From the NCBI GenBank assembly GCA_019637195.1, contig JAHBWA010000036.1, positions 1 through 64,000 on the forward strand: a DNA stretch of 64,000 nucleotides, written 5' to 3'. How positions within the stretch are numbered: position 1 is the first letter of the stretch; the number at the start of each line of letters is the position of its first letter. The DNA comes from Labilithrix sp. Its GTDB lineage: Bacteria; Myxococcota_A; Polyangia; Polyangiales; Polyangiaceae. A program made the position numbers and the translations under genes. Below are positions 42,085 to 49,883 of the stretch, piece after piece. The notes under the pieces are model-generated. The model did not search any database and was not told the origin of the DNA. It saw only the letters and a list, made by a program, of their open reading frames with translations.

Positions 42085-43764
42085 ATGCGCGCGTCTCTCC
42101 CGTTCGTCCTCCCGCTCTTGGCCGCCGCCGCGATCGCCTGCGGCTCCTCCGCCCACGACGAGGCCACCGACGAGCCGCCGCTCACCTCGGTGGAGCCCAC
42201 GCCCGGCGGCGGTCCGGTGACGGGCACGGCGCCCGGCGAGGGGATCGTCGGGACGTTCCCGAAGGGGTTCGGCTTCGGCACGGCCATCGCTGGCTTCCAG
42301 GTCGAGATGGGGTGCCCGACGATGCCCGCTGCGCTCTGCGAAGACCGCGGCTCGGACTGGTACCAGTACATCACGACGCCGCGCATCCTCGACAACGACC
42401 TCCTCCACATGTCGAAGGATCCGCCGTCGGTCGGCCCGGGCTTCTTCGAGACCTACGCGGAGGACATCGCCCGCGCCGGCGGGCAGGGCGAAGGCGAGCT
42501 CGGCAGCCAGGTGCTGCGCATGAGCGTCGAGTGGAGCCGCGTCTTCCCGCGCGCCACGTTCGGCGTGTCGCGCTTCGAGGATCTCCGCCGTCTGGCCGAC
42601 GCAGACGCCCTCCGCTTCTACCACGACGTGTTCGCTCAGCTCCGCGCGCGCGGGATGCGCGCGTCGGTCACGGTCAACCATTACTCGCTGCCGCTCTGGA
42701 TCCACGACGGCAACATGTGCAACGAGGGCGTGGTGCCGGGCTCCGGGATGTCGGCCTGCATCGCCGCCGGCAAGGCCGGCTGGGCGGATCCGAACCGGTC
42801 GCGGATCGTCGACGAGATGGCCAAGTACGCCGGCTTCCTCGCGCGCGAGTTCGGCGGCGAGGTCGACGAGTGGGCGACCTTGAACGAGCCGTTCTCCGCC
42901 GTCGTCGTCGCCGGCTACCTCGTCTCGAGCGAGATGCGGAGCAATCCGCCGGGGCTCACGCACGCGTGGATGAACGTCGGCGCCGCGAAGACCGCCTACC
43001 TCGCGATGATCGAGGCGCACGCTCGCTCGTACGACGCGATCAAGGCGAACGATCTCGAGGACGCCGACGGCGACGGACGGCCCGCGGAGGTCGGCGTGGT
43101 CTACGCCTTCACCAAGATCACGCCGCTGACCGACAACGACGGCGACGCGAAGGCGGCGGCGAACGCCGACTACTTCTTCCACGACATGATGATGGACGGC
43201 TTCGCCCTCGGGAAGGTCGACGAGGACTGGGACAAGGCCCCGCACGCGCGCACGGTGCGCGCGGACCTGGCGAACCGCCTCGACTGGCTCGGCGTCAACT
43301 ACTACTTCGGCTTCGAGGCGCAATCGACGGTGGTGACGGCGCTCCCGTTCATCTCGCCGCACATCGACTTCAACATGCTCCGCGAGTTCGACGGGGACGC
43401 GCCGGGCGGCCTCTACGACGTGCTCGCGCGGGCGCGCCGCTACGGCAAGCCGATGGTGGTGAGCGAGACCGGCTTCGTCCAGAAGGATGCGCGGAAGGCG
43501 GCCGCGTGGACGGTCCGCACGCTCGAGGAGACGCGCCGCGCGATCGACGACGGCATGGACGTGCGCGGCTACTACGCGTGGACCCTGATGGACAACTACG
43601 AGTGGAACCACGGCGGCGGCATGCGCATGGGCCTCTACGCGGTCGATCCGAGCACGAAGGCGCGCAGCCTCCGCGAGTCGGGCCGCGCGTTCGCCGAGAT
43701 CGCCAAGGCGCGCGAGGTCCCCCCCGCGCTCTCGGCCAAGTACGCGGGCGTCTTCTCCCGCTGA
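42085..43764 (+). CDS. Exported GH1 beta-glycosidase of the archaeal LacS-like type
   Basis: A 559-residue predicted lipoprotein (lipobox AAIAC) carrying a complete glycoside hydrolase family 1 barrel, which retains the anomeric configuration while cleaving beta-glycosides. Seen: GFGFGTAIAGFQVEMG, SDWYQYIT, RMSVEWSRVFP, LPLWIHD, TLNEP with acid/base Glu at about 268, GVNYYFG, KPMVVSETG with nucleophile Glu at about 461, and WTLMDNYEWNHGGGMRMGLY. The motifs resemble Sulfolobus LacS more than typical bacterial GH1. The nucleophile motif is SETG, not TENG. An upstream ATG at 42064 is an alternative start. Likely acts outside the inner membrane on oligosaccharides; exact sugar unknown. Confidence 0.88.
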   Translation: MRASLPFVLPLLAAAAIACGSSAHDEATDEPPLTSVEPTPGGGPVTGTAPGEGIVGTFPKGFGFGTAIAGFQVEMGCPTMPAALCEDRGSDWYQYITTPRILDNDLLHMSKDPPSVGPGFFETYAEDIARAGGQGEGELGSQVLRMSVEWSRVFPRATFGVSRFEDLRRLADADALRFYHDVFAQLRARGMRASVTVNHYSLPLWIHDGNMCNEGVVPGSGMSACIAAGKAGWADPNRSRIVDEMAKYAGFLAREFGGEVDEWATLNEPFSAVVVAGYLVSSEMRSNPPGLTHAWMNVGAAKTAYLAMIEAHARSYDAIKANDLEDADGDGRPAEVGVVYAFTKITPLTDNDGDAKAAANADYFFHDMMMDGFALGKVDEDWDKAPHARTVRADLANRLDWLGVNYYFGFEAQSTVVTALPFISPHIDFNMLREFDGDAPGGLYDVLARARRYGKPMVVSETGFVQKDARKAAAWTVRTLEETRRAIDDGMDVRGYYAWTLMDNYEWNHGGGMRMGLYAVDPSTKARSLRESGRAFAEIAKAREVPPALSAKYAGVFSR

Positions 43765-43839
43765 GCCGGCGAGCGCGCGCCGCGCCGAAGCGGGGGCGGC
43801 GTCATCCCACGGATCGCGCCGCGACCGAGGGCGCGGCGA

Positions 43840-44868
43840 TCAGAACGTGCCGCCGAGGACGAGCGGGAACGACGTCGCGGGCGTCGACGTCGCGAGCTCG
43901 GAGCTCGACGCGGCGCCGCGCCACGTCGGCTGACGGAGGAAGGCGTCGAGCGGACGAGGAGCGGGGCCGAGCGCCGTGCCCTTGCCGGAGGTCTGGACGA
44001 TGTCGGTCTTCGCGCTGTTGAGGAAGACGAGGATGCCCACGACGGTGAGGCCCGCGCCGACGCCCATCGCGATGAGGCCGCCGTTGCGCACGTCCTCCGC
44101 GTCGCTCTTGCGCTTCTGGCAGTAGCTGTCGCTGCCGCCGCCCCAGCACGACCGGTTCGCGTCGGACGCCCCGACCAGCGCGGCCAGCATGCCGACGTAG
44201 GCGGCCGTCGCGCCGCCGCCGGCGAGGAAGCCTCCGAGCACCATGCCGCCGGTCGACGGCGGATCGATCGCGACGTCGACGGCGCCGCCGGGGCTCGCGT
44301 CGAGGCGAAACTCCTTCGACGACGCGACGCCGTTGCCGGTCACGCGGTACGCGTCGCCGATCGGCAGCTCCTCGTTGCACGGCGAGGCGCACGCCTGGAC
44401 CCACGCCGACGATCCGGCGGGCCGGCGGTAGAGGATCACGTTCTTCGACGACGTGATGTGGACGCGCGCGCGCGGGCCGACCATCGGCGCGGGCAACGGC
44501 GCCGTGGCGGGGGCGGGGATCCCGCGGGTGGGGGTCGTCGACGTGGGCGGAGCGGGCACCGCGGTCGTCGCGACGATGACGCGATCGACCTCGGCCCACG
44601 GAACACGCTTCGTCTCTCCTTGATCGACGATCACCGTGACGTGGTCGCCGGGGACGATCTCGGTGACGCGACCACGGTAGAGGCCGCCGTTTCGGAGGTG
44701 GACCGCGTCGACCGTCGCGCTCGCCGTCGGGGTCGCGACCGTGCCCCCGCTCGCGGCCGGCGGCGGGAGCGCGGGAGGCTCTTCCTCCTCCTGCGCGAAC
44801 GCCGTCGTCGGAACGAGCAGAGCGGCCGTGACGGCCAGGACACCAAACGAAGCCGCGCGCCTCATCAT
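43840..44868 (-). CDS. Exported protein with C-terminal TM pair, unknown function
   Basis: A 342-residue protein with a signal peptide (FGVLAVTAALLVPTTAFA). After a Pro-rich part comes a beta segment VHLRNGGLYRGRVTEIVPGD HVTV and TKRVPWAEVDRVIVA, a common small domain of myxobacterial envelope proteins, then a Pro/Thr linker, a short RVHITSSKNVILYRRPAGS stretch with two Cys (ACASPCNEELPIG), and two hydrophobic segments (GGMVLGGFLAGGGATAAYVG, NGGLIAMGVGAGLTVVGILV). Start at 44868 or the adjacent ATG at 44865 with GAGG upstream. It stands alone, convergent with the GH1 gene. Confidence 0.65.
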   Translation of the reverse strand: MMRRAASFGVLAVTAALLVPTTAFAQEEEEPPALPPPAASGGTVATPTASATVDAVHLRNGGLYRGRVTEIVPGDHVTVIVDQGETKRVPWAEVDRVIVATTAVPAPPTSTTPTRGIPAPATAPLPAPMVGPRARVHITSSKNVILYRRPAGSSAWVQACASPCNEELPIGDAYRVTGNGVASSKEFRLDASPGGAVDVAIDPPSTGGMVLGGFLAGGGATAAYVGMLAALVGASDANRSCWGGGSDSYCQKRKSDAEDVRNGGLIAMGVGAGLTVVGILVFLNSAKTDIVQTSGKGTALGPAPRPLDAFLRQPTWRGAASSSELATSTPATSFPLVLGGTF

Positions 44869-45114
44869 GACCTCGGTTCTAGTCGAGCTCGCGCTCGATC
44901 GGGACGACCCGGACAAGGAAGACGAGAATGAGCCTCGCCCGCGCCCGTCGCGACTGCACGTAACACGCCAGCGCCCCGCGTGACCGTCAGACCCCTGGCT
45001 CCACACGGAAAGGCGCGGAGTTTCGAAGGGATCTGTGTCGGCGCGTTCGCGGTCTCTCCATCAACCGCCGGTAACAGCGCGACGGCCCTGTCATGCTCCC
45101 GAGCCGGCCGCTTC

Positions 45115-46986
45115 TCACAGGCTCTCGAGGTACGTCGACAGATCGGCGATCTGCGCGGACGTCAGGCCTGCGATGTCGCCGTGGTTGTCGCCGCCGCACG
45201 CGCCGTCGAAGCGGTCCTTCATCGTCTTCGCGCAGCCGTTGTGGATGAACGGAGCGCGCCACGCGACGCCGACCAGCGACGGGACCTGGAACGCGCCGCC
45301 GGTCCCGACGTCGCGCGTCTCGTTGTTGGTGAGCGCCGCGCCGGAGTGGCACGTCGCGCAGCCGCGCGCCGTGAAGAGGGCCTGTCCCCGATCGACCGCC
45401 GGAGCGTCGAGCTCGAGCTTCGGCGGGGCCGGCACCTTGAAGAGCCACGTCTTCAGCGTCTCGACCTGCGCGTCGTCGACCTGCGGGCCGCTCATGCGCG
45501 TCGAGAAGACGTGGTCGACGAGGTGGCGCATGTCCTCCATCGTGCCGTCCCAGTGGAACGGCGCGGTGTTCGCGATCGTGCCGCGCATCGACGGCGTGCG
45601 GCGCGGGCCCTCGATGAACTGCCAGGTGCGCCCGTCCTCGCCGCCCTCGGCGTGGCAGGACGCGCAAGCGAGGAAGCCGCCGCTGTTCGAGTGGAAGATC
45701 GCGTGGCCGGTGTCCTCGCGGCTCTCGCTGTCGAGGGAGATCTCCTTCCAGACGCGCTGGCGGTCGGGCGTCATGATGTAGAGCGCGGCGGGCTCGCGCG
45801 ACTGGATGAGGAGCTGGTCCTCTCCGTCGTAGGCCGCCGCGACCGCCTGGCCGGGGAGGAAGCCCTTGGCCATCTGCGCGCAGTCGGCGCTCCCGAAGCC
45901 GCGTCCACCGCCGAAGCCGCCTCCGCCGCCGAAGCCGCCCGATGAAGACGAAGGCGCAGGGGCCGCCGAGGCGCGCGGCCGGACGCGGTGGACGAACACC
46001 TGCGGGAGCTCGCTCGTGTGACCGTTGCCGGCGGCGACGATCGCGTATTCGCGCCCGTTCGTCGCCAGGTCGACGGGCAGCACGGCCGGCGGCACGAAGA
46101 TCGACGGCTCGCCGGGGATGTCGAGGCGCGTCGCGGTGATGGTCGGCGCGGCGCACGCGTCGCTGGCTCCGGAGCCGTAATAGCCGACGGCGCCCGGCGT
46201 CGGGCTCGGATCGACCGGCTCCTGCGAGACGATCGCGGGCTCGTCGCTCTCGTTCGGCGGGCTCGTCTGCTCGTCCTCGGCGGCGGCGACGGGGGCACGC
46301 GCGATGCGCCAGCCGAGGTTGCCGCCGCGCGTGGCGGTCTTTCCCTTCAGCTCGCCTGCGCGGTTCAGCACGAGGACGTCGGCGGCGCGGAAGCGGCTCA
46401 CGAGGATCTTGTCCTTCGTCAGCATGACGTCGCGGACGTCGCGATCGAGGCCGATGCGCCGGACGTCGCCGCCCGCGAGCGGGATCGACACGAGGAAGCC
46501 CTCGGCGCAGGCGACGTGCAGCGTGTCGGCGTCGGCGTCGTACGCGATGCCGCGCGGCGCGACGCACGCGCGCCGCTCGCTCACGGCTCCGGTCGCGAGG
46601 TCGATCGTCGCGACGTTGCCCGAGCTGCGGAGCGCGACGTGCGCGCGCCCCTTCGTGTCGATCGCGACGCGCCCGGGCTCCGAGCCGGCGGCGAGCTTGA
46701 TCGAGTGCTTCACCGCGCGGGACGGGACGTCCACGACGTAGACGCGGTCGCGATCGGGATCGGCAGCGACCGCGGTGCGGCCGTCGCCGCCTACCGCCAG
46801 CGTGCCCCCCGAGATCGACGGGGGCGAGCTCGGGAGCGACGCCGTCGTCTGGAACACCGGCTGGGGACCCGGGGTCGGCGCGATCGGCGCGGACCTGGCC
46901 TCCTCCAGGTTCTCATTACCCTTGGTGTTGCAGGCGACTCCGACGACGACCGCGAGGAGCGGCGTGACCTTCCACCATCGGTTCAT
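45115..46986 (-). CDS. YVTN-type beta-propeller fused to a di-haem cytochrome c (MauG/peroxidase-like)
   Basis: A 623-residue lipoprotein (lipobox VVGVAC). The N-terminal half has YVTN/beta-propeller repeats (TAVAADPDRDRVYVVDVPSR, VAIDTKGRAHVALRSSGNVA, IAYDADADTLHVACAEGFLV). The C-terminal half is a di-haem cytochrome c peroxidase/MauG-like part with two CxxCH sites, FLACASCHAEGG (about 440) and RGCATCHSGAALTNN (about 543), plus TPSMRGTIANTAPFHWDGTM and VPSLVGVAWRAPFIHNGCAK. A Gly/Phe-rich loop (GGFGGGGGFGGGRGFG) lies between. ATG at 46986 has GGGAG 7 bases upstream. Periplasmic redox role; oxidised substrate unknown. Confidence 0.85.
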   Translation of the reverse strand: MNRWWKVTPLLAVVVGVACNTKGNENLEEARSAPIAPTPGPQPVFQTTASLPSSPPSISGGTLAVGGDGRTAVAADPDRDRVYVVDVPSRAVKHSIKLAAGSEPGRVAIDTKGRAHVALRSSGNVATIDLATGAVSERRACVAPRGIAYDADADTLHVACAEGFLVSIPLAGGDVRRIGLDRDVRDVMLTKDKILVSRFRAADVLVLNRAGELKGKTATRGGNLGWRIARAPVAAAEDEQTSPPNESDEPAIVSQEPVDPSPTPGAVGYYGSGASDACAAPTITATRLDIPGEPSIFVPPAVLPVDLATNGREYAIVAAGNGHTSELPQVFVHRVRPRASAAPAPSSSSGGFGGGGGFGGGRGFGSADCAQMAKGFLPGQAVAAAYDGEDQLLIQSREPAALYIMTPDRQRVWKEISLDSESREDTGHAIFHSNSGGFLACASCHAEGGEDGRTWQFIEGPRRTPSMRGTIANTAPFHWDGTMEDMRHLVDHVFSTRMSGPQVDDAQVETLKTWLFKVPAPPKLELDAPAVDRGQALFTARGCATCHSGAALTNNETRDVGTGGAFQVPSLVGVAWRAPFIHNGCAKTMKDRFDGACGGDNHGDIAGLTSAQIADLSTYLESL

Positions 46987-47071
46987 GAGCATCTCCCTTG
47001 TTTCGAATCGAAGCTGAAAGTTAGGCGTGACTCGGAGAGTGTCCGGAACGCGGGTTCGCGGCTCGCGTTTT

Positions 47072-47791
47072 TCATTGGTCGCACGCGCGCTCTTCGACGG
47101 ACCAGCGACCACTGTAGCAACGCATGCGGACGCCGTCCTCGAACAGGCAGGCGCCGTAATCGCAAGAGAGCGGCCGAACGCACTGCGCGCCGGTGAGGGG
47201 GCGCGTGCGCGGGCATCCTGCCTCGGGCGTGACGCACTTCCAGGTGTAGGCGCGCGGCGCAGGCCCGCTGTCGCCGGCGTCGGAATGACCAGCATCTTCG
47301 TAACCTTCACCGGCGTCGTCCGCGTCACCGGCGTCGGCTGGGCCGGCGTCGGGAGCGTCGGCGAAGACGGGCACGCAGCCGCACGTCCCCTCCGGGTAGG
47401 CGCAGAGGAGCGTGCCGGCGTTCTCCACCGCGCAGCCGTCGGGGAGCTCGTCGACGTAAGCTTTCGGGCACTCGGTCGCGCACGCCGGCTCCACCGGCGG
47501 CTCGACCTGCCAGACCTCACCGTCGCAGGACACGTGCGCGTTGCAGGCCGCGTTCGCGCTGCCCGGTTGCTCGCAGACGAGGCTCGACCTGCCGCAGCCC
47601 GACCCGACCTGCGCGGACTCGCACGGCCCCGGGGGCGTGGGCTCGCCGGGGACGGTGCCCGAGCTCGAGCCGCCGCTGAACCCGCCGCCCGAGCCGAACG
47701 AGATGTCGCTGCCGAAGTTGCACGCTGCGAGCAGCGCGCACGCGGCCACGGCGGCCGAGCCCGCTCGGCCGAGGAGGGCGTTCACTCGCAT
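47072..47791 (-). CDS. Cys-rich lipoprotein, last gene of a three-gene operon
   Basis: A 239-residue lipoprotein (lipobox LLAAC). The mature part starts with a Gly/Ser-rich linker and contains about 18 cysteines in CESAQVGSGCGRSSLVCEQP, CDGEVWQVEPPVEPACATEC, GTCGCVPVFAD, and ends CDYGACLFEDGVRMRCYSGR WSVEERACDQ. The neighbour upstream (47782) ends in a very similar CDYGACTSKRGMRMICEDDV W pattern, so the two are diverged duplicates. They overlap by 10 bp. Secreted, disulfide-rich, function unknown. Confidence 0.75.
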   Translation of the reverse strand: MRVNALLGRAGSAAVAACALLAACNFGSDISFGSGGGFSGGSSSGTVPGEPTPPGPCESAQVGSGCGRSSLVCEQPGSANAACNAHVSCDGEVWQVEPPVEPACATECPKAYVDELPDGCAVENAGTLLCAYPEGTCGCVPVFADAPDAGPADAGDADDAGEGYEDAGHSDAGDSGPAPRAYTWKCVTPEAGCPRTRPLTGAQCVRPLSCDYGACLFEDGVRMRCYSGRWSVEERACDQ

Positions 47792-48444
47792 TTGGCGATC
47801 TCCGTCTGCCACACGTCGTCCTCGCAGATCATCCGCATCCCGCGCTTCGACGTGCACGCGCCGTAGTCGCACGAGCGCGCGCCCGAGCAAGGCTGCCCGA
47901 GCATCGGGCGATTCGTCGGGCACCCGCCGGCCGGGACGGTGCAGACCCACTGGCGCGGGTGCGCGCGCTCGCCGTCGCGGCCGGTGGTGCACACGCACGT
48001 GGCTACGGCGGTCGTGCAGTGCAGCTCGGCCTCGGGCCCCGCGCCGGCGTCGCCCACCTCGCACGGCGCTCCGTCGACGATCTCCGCGGCCTCGGGGCAC
48101 TGCGCGGCGCAGCTCGGGGCCGTCTGCTCCGTCCAGTATGAGCCGTACAGGCTGTCGTGCGCGCAGACGAAGATCGTATTGCAACGGGTGTCGGGGCTCG
48201 CGCCGTACTCGCAGACCGCGTTTCGTTGCGTGCACGGGCCGTTCTCCTTCGGCTCGTACGAGCACGCGACCGGCGGCGTACGCGTCGTGGTGAGCCCGCC
48301 GTCCGGCACGCCGAACGGCGTGAACGGCGCGGTGACCGGATCGGCGTAGACCTCGCACGCCGCGAGCAGAGCGCCGAGCGCGCCCGTCGTCATGACGGCC
48401 CACGCGGCCGCGCTCCGGAGCGGAGAGAGCGGGCGCGGGCTCAT
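47782..48444 (-). CDS. Cys-rich lipoprotein, middle gene of a three-gene operon
   Basis: A 220-residue lipoprotein (lipobox LLAAC). Cysteine pattern: VACSYEPKENGPCTQRNAVC, RCNTIFVCAHDSLYGSYWTE, SCAAQCPEA, HCTTAVATCVCTTGRDGER, VCTVPAGGCPTNRPMLGQPC, SCDYGACTSKRGMRMICEDD, closing with VWQTEIAKCE. Paralogue of the downstream gene, with which it overlaps. Its own start overlaps the stop of the upstream barrel-like gene (ATGA), indicating tight co-expression of all three. Function unknown. Confidence 0.75.
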   Translation of the reverse strand: MSPRPLSPLRSAAAWAVMTTGALGALLAACEVYADPVTAPFTPFGVPDGGLTTTRTPPVACSYEPKENGPCTQRNAVCEYGASPDTRCNTIFVCAHDSLYGSYWTEQTAPSCAAQCPEAAEIVDGAPCEVGDAGAGPEAELHCTTAVATCVCTTGRDGERAHPRQWVCTVPAGGCPTNRPMLGQPCSGARSCDYGACTSKRGMRMICEDDVWQTEIAKCE

Positions 48445-49532
48445 TGCATCACCCACTCGCCGCGGAGCGCGAGGCTCGCCAGGGGAACGCCCCAGTGCGC
48501 CGCGGGCTGGTCGCCGATGCGAACGATCATGTCGTGACTCGAGACGCCGGCCATCGCCTCTCCCGCGATCCGGAAGCTCTCCGCGACCTTGACCGAGATC
48601 GCCGCGGTCGCGTACGCGATCGGCGCCAGGAGATCCTCGGGCTTGCCCATGCGCCCGGGCGCCGTCGCGCTCTCCGGCGACACGTGCATCCACAGGACCC
48701 CGTAGCCGGCGCCGACGCGGGGGACGACGACCGACGACGGTCGCAGGATCGGGACGCCGAAGCCGAGCCCGAAGATCGTCGGGCGGAACGACGCCGTGCC
48801 GAGCGGCGCCTCGGCGCGCCGGTTCGCCGGCACGAACTGGAGCCACGGGACGAGCGCGACGTAGCGGCCGAGCCCGATCTCCGCCTCCGCGGAGATCGCG
48901 AAGGAGTTACCGTCGCGGCTCGCCGCGATCGCCGGGCCGGCGCCGAGCACGAGCCGCGGCGCGTAGCGCGGCGTCGGCGGCTTCGGCGCGGCCGCGGCGG
49001 GCGCGTCCTTCACGGGGAGCGACTCGCTCGGGGCTGCCGTCGGCTCGGGCCCGGCGACGATCGCGTTCGGGCCGTTCGCCACGATCGTGAACGAGGTCGG
49101 CGGCGCGCTCTCGCCTGCTCCCGTGGCGTCCTTCGCCGGCAGGCCCTGGAGCGCCATCACGGCGCGGGCTGCCGCGAGCTCGTGCGCGCGCTCGTCCGCG
49201 CTCTGGACGACGACGGCCTCCTTCAGGACGAGGCGATCGCCTTCGCGCAGCCAGACGCCGATCTGGTCGCCGTCCGTGCAGACGGCCGTGTCGACGCCGA
49301 GCTCGGTGACGAGACGCGTGACGACGTCGCGGGTGCACACGGCGACGGTCGCCTCGAGCGTGTCGAGCTTCATCGACGCCACGTTCCGCCGCAGGCGCGG
49401 GACGATCGGCGCGTCGCTCGGGCCGAGCAGGGCGACGCGCGAGGGGGCGGCCGCGGCGGTCGCCGGGACGAGCGCCGTGGCGAGGGCGGTGAGCGCGAGC
49501 CCCGCGGCTCGTCGAGAGAACGTCGGTCTCAT
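48441..49532 (-). CDS. Exported protein with outer-membrane-barrel-like C-terminus, first gene of the operon
   Basis: A 363-residue protein with signal peptide (GLALTALATALVPATAAAA). The N-terminal domain (SRVALLGPSDAPIVPRLRRN ... VVTRLVTELGVDTAVCTDG DQIGVW) is alpha/beta. A Pro/Ala linker follows, and the last 170 residues are amphipathic strands (PRLVLGAGPAIAASRDGNSF, AISAEAEIGLGRYVALVPWL, IFGLGFGVPILRPSSVVVPR VGAGYG, VPLASLALRGEWVMQ) as in outer-membrane barrels. The overall plan recalls the first genes of the two large clusters, though sequence likeness is not obvious. Followed by two Cys-rich lipoproteins in overlapping frames. Confidence 0.68.
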   Translation of the reverse strand: MRPTFSRRAAGLALTALATALVPATAAAAPSRVALLGPSDAPIVPRLRRNVASMKLDTLEATVAVCTRDVVTRLVTELGVDTAVCTDGDQIGVWLREGDRLVLKEAVVVQSADERAHELAAARAVMALQGLPAKDATGAGESAPPTSFTIVANGPNAIVAGPEPTAAPSESLPVKDAPAAAAPKPPTPRYAPRLVLGAGPAIAASRDGNSFAISAEAEIGLGRYVALVPWLQFVPANRRAEAPLGTASFRPTIFGLGFGVPILRPSSVVVPRVGAGYGVLWMHVSPESATAPGRMGKPEDLLAPIAYATAAISVKVAESFRIAGEAMAGVSSHDMIVRIGDQPAAHWGVPLASLALRGEWVMQ

Positions 49533-49883
49533 CGGGGGACGACGGAGGTACCGATCGGCCTGTCGTCCGTCAATGCGCGCCGGCTCCGACCCGCAGCGGT
49601 CGGTCTCCCCCGGCGTCATGTGCTCGCGCATGGTCATCGTGTCCACGACAGTGTGCAGAGGGGAAGCGGGGCGCGACGGCGTCCGCGGGCAGGGCCACTG
49701 CGTCGTCGGGAACCGCCCCGTCGGCCGCCCGGTCGGTCACCGCGTGAGCAAGTGGCGTACCCGGCGCCGAGCCCCATGGATCCCGCGTATGCTCGTGGAT
49801 CGGCGGGGGGCCGACCATGACCCGCGAGTCGTGCGGGGTACCAGGCTCACACCAGCGCTGTGGCTGGGCGGTTACGCCCGAGG
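49533..49883. other. Intergenic region of 351 bp
   Basis: Lies between the start of the barrel-like operon and the end of the broken NamZ gene. Open frames here are Arg/Pro-rich and unsupported. Nothing resembling a terminator hairpin with a T-run or a clear promoter was seen. Confidence 0.4.
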
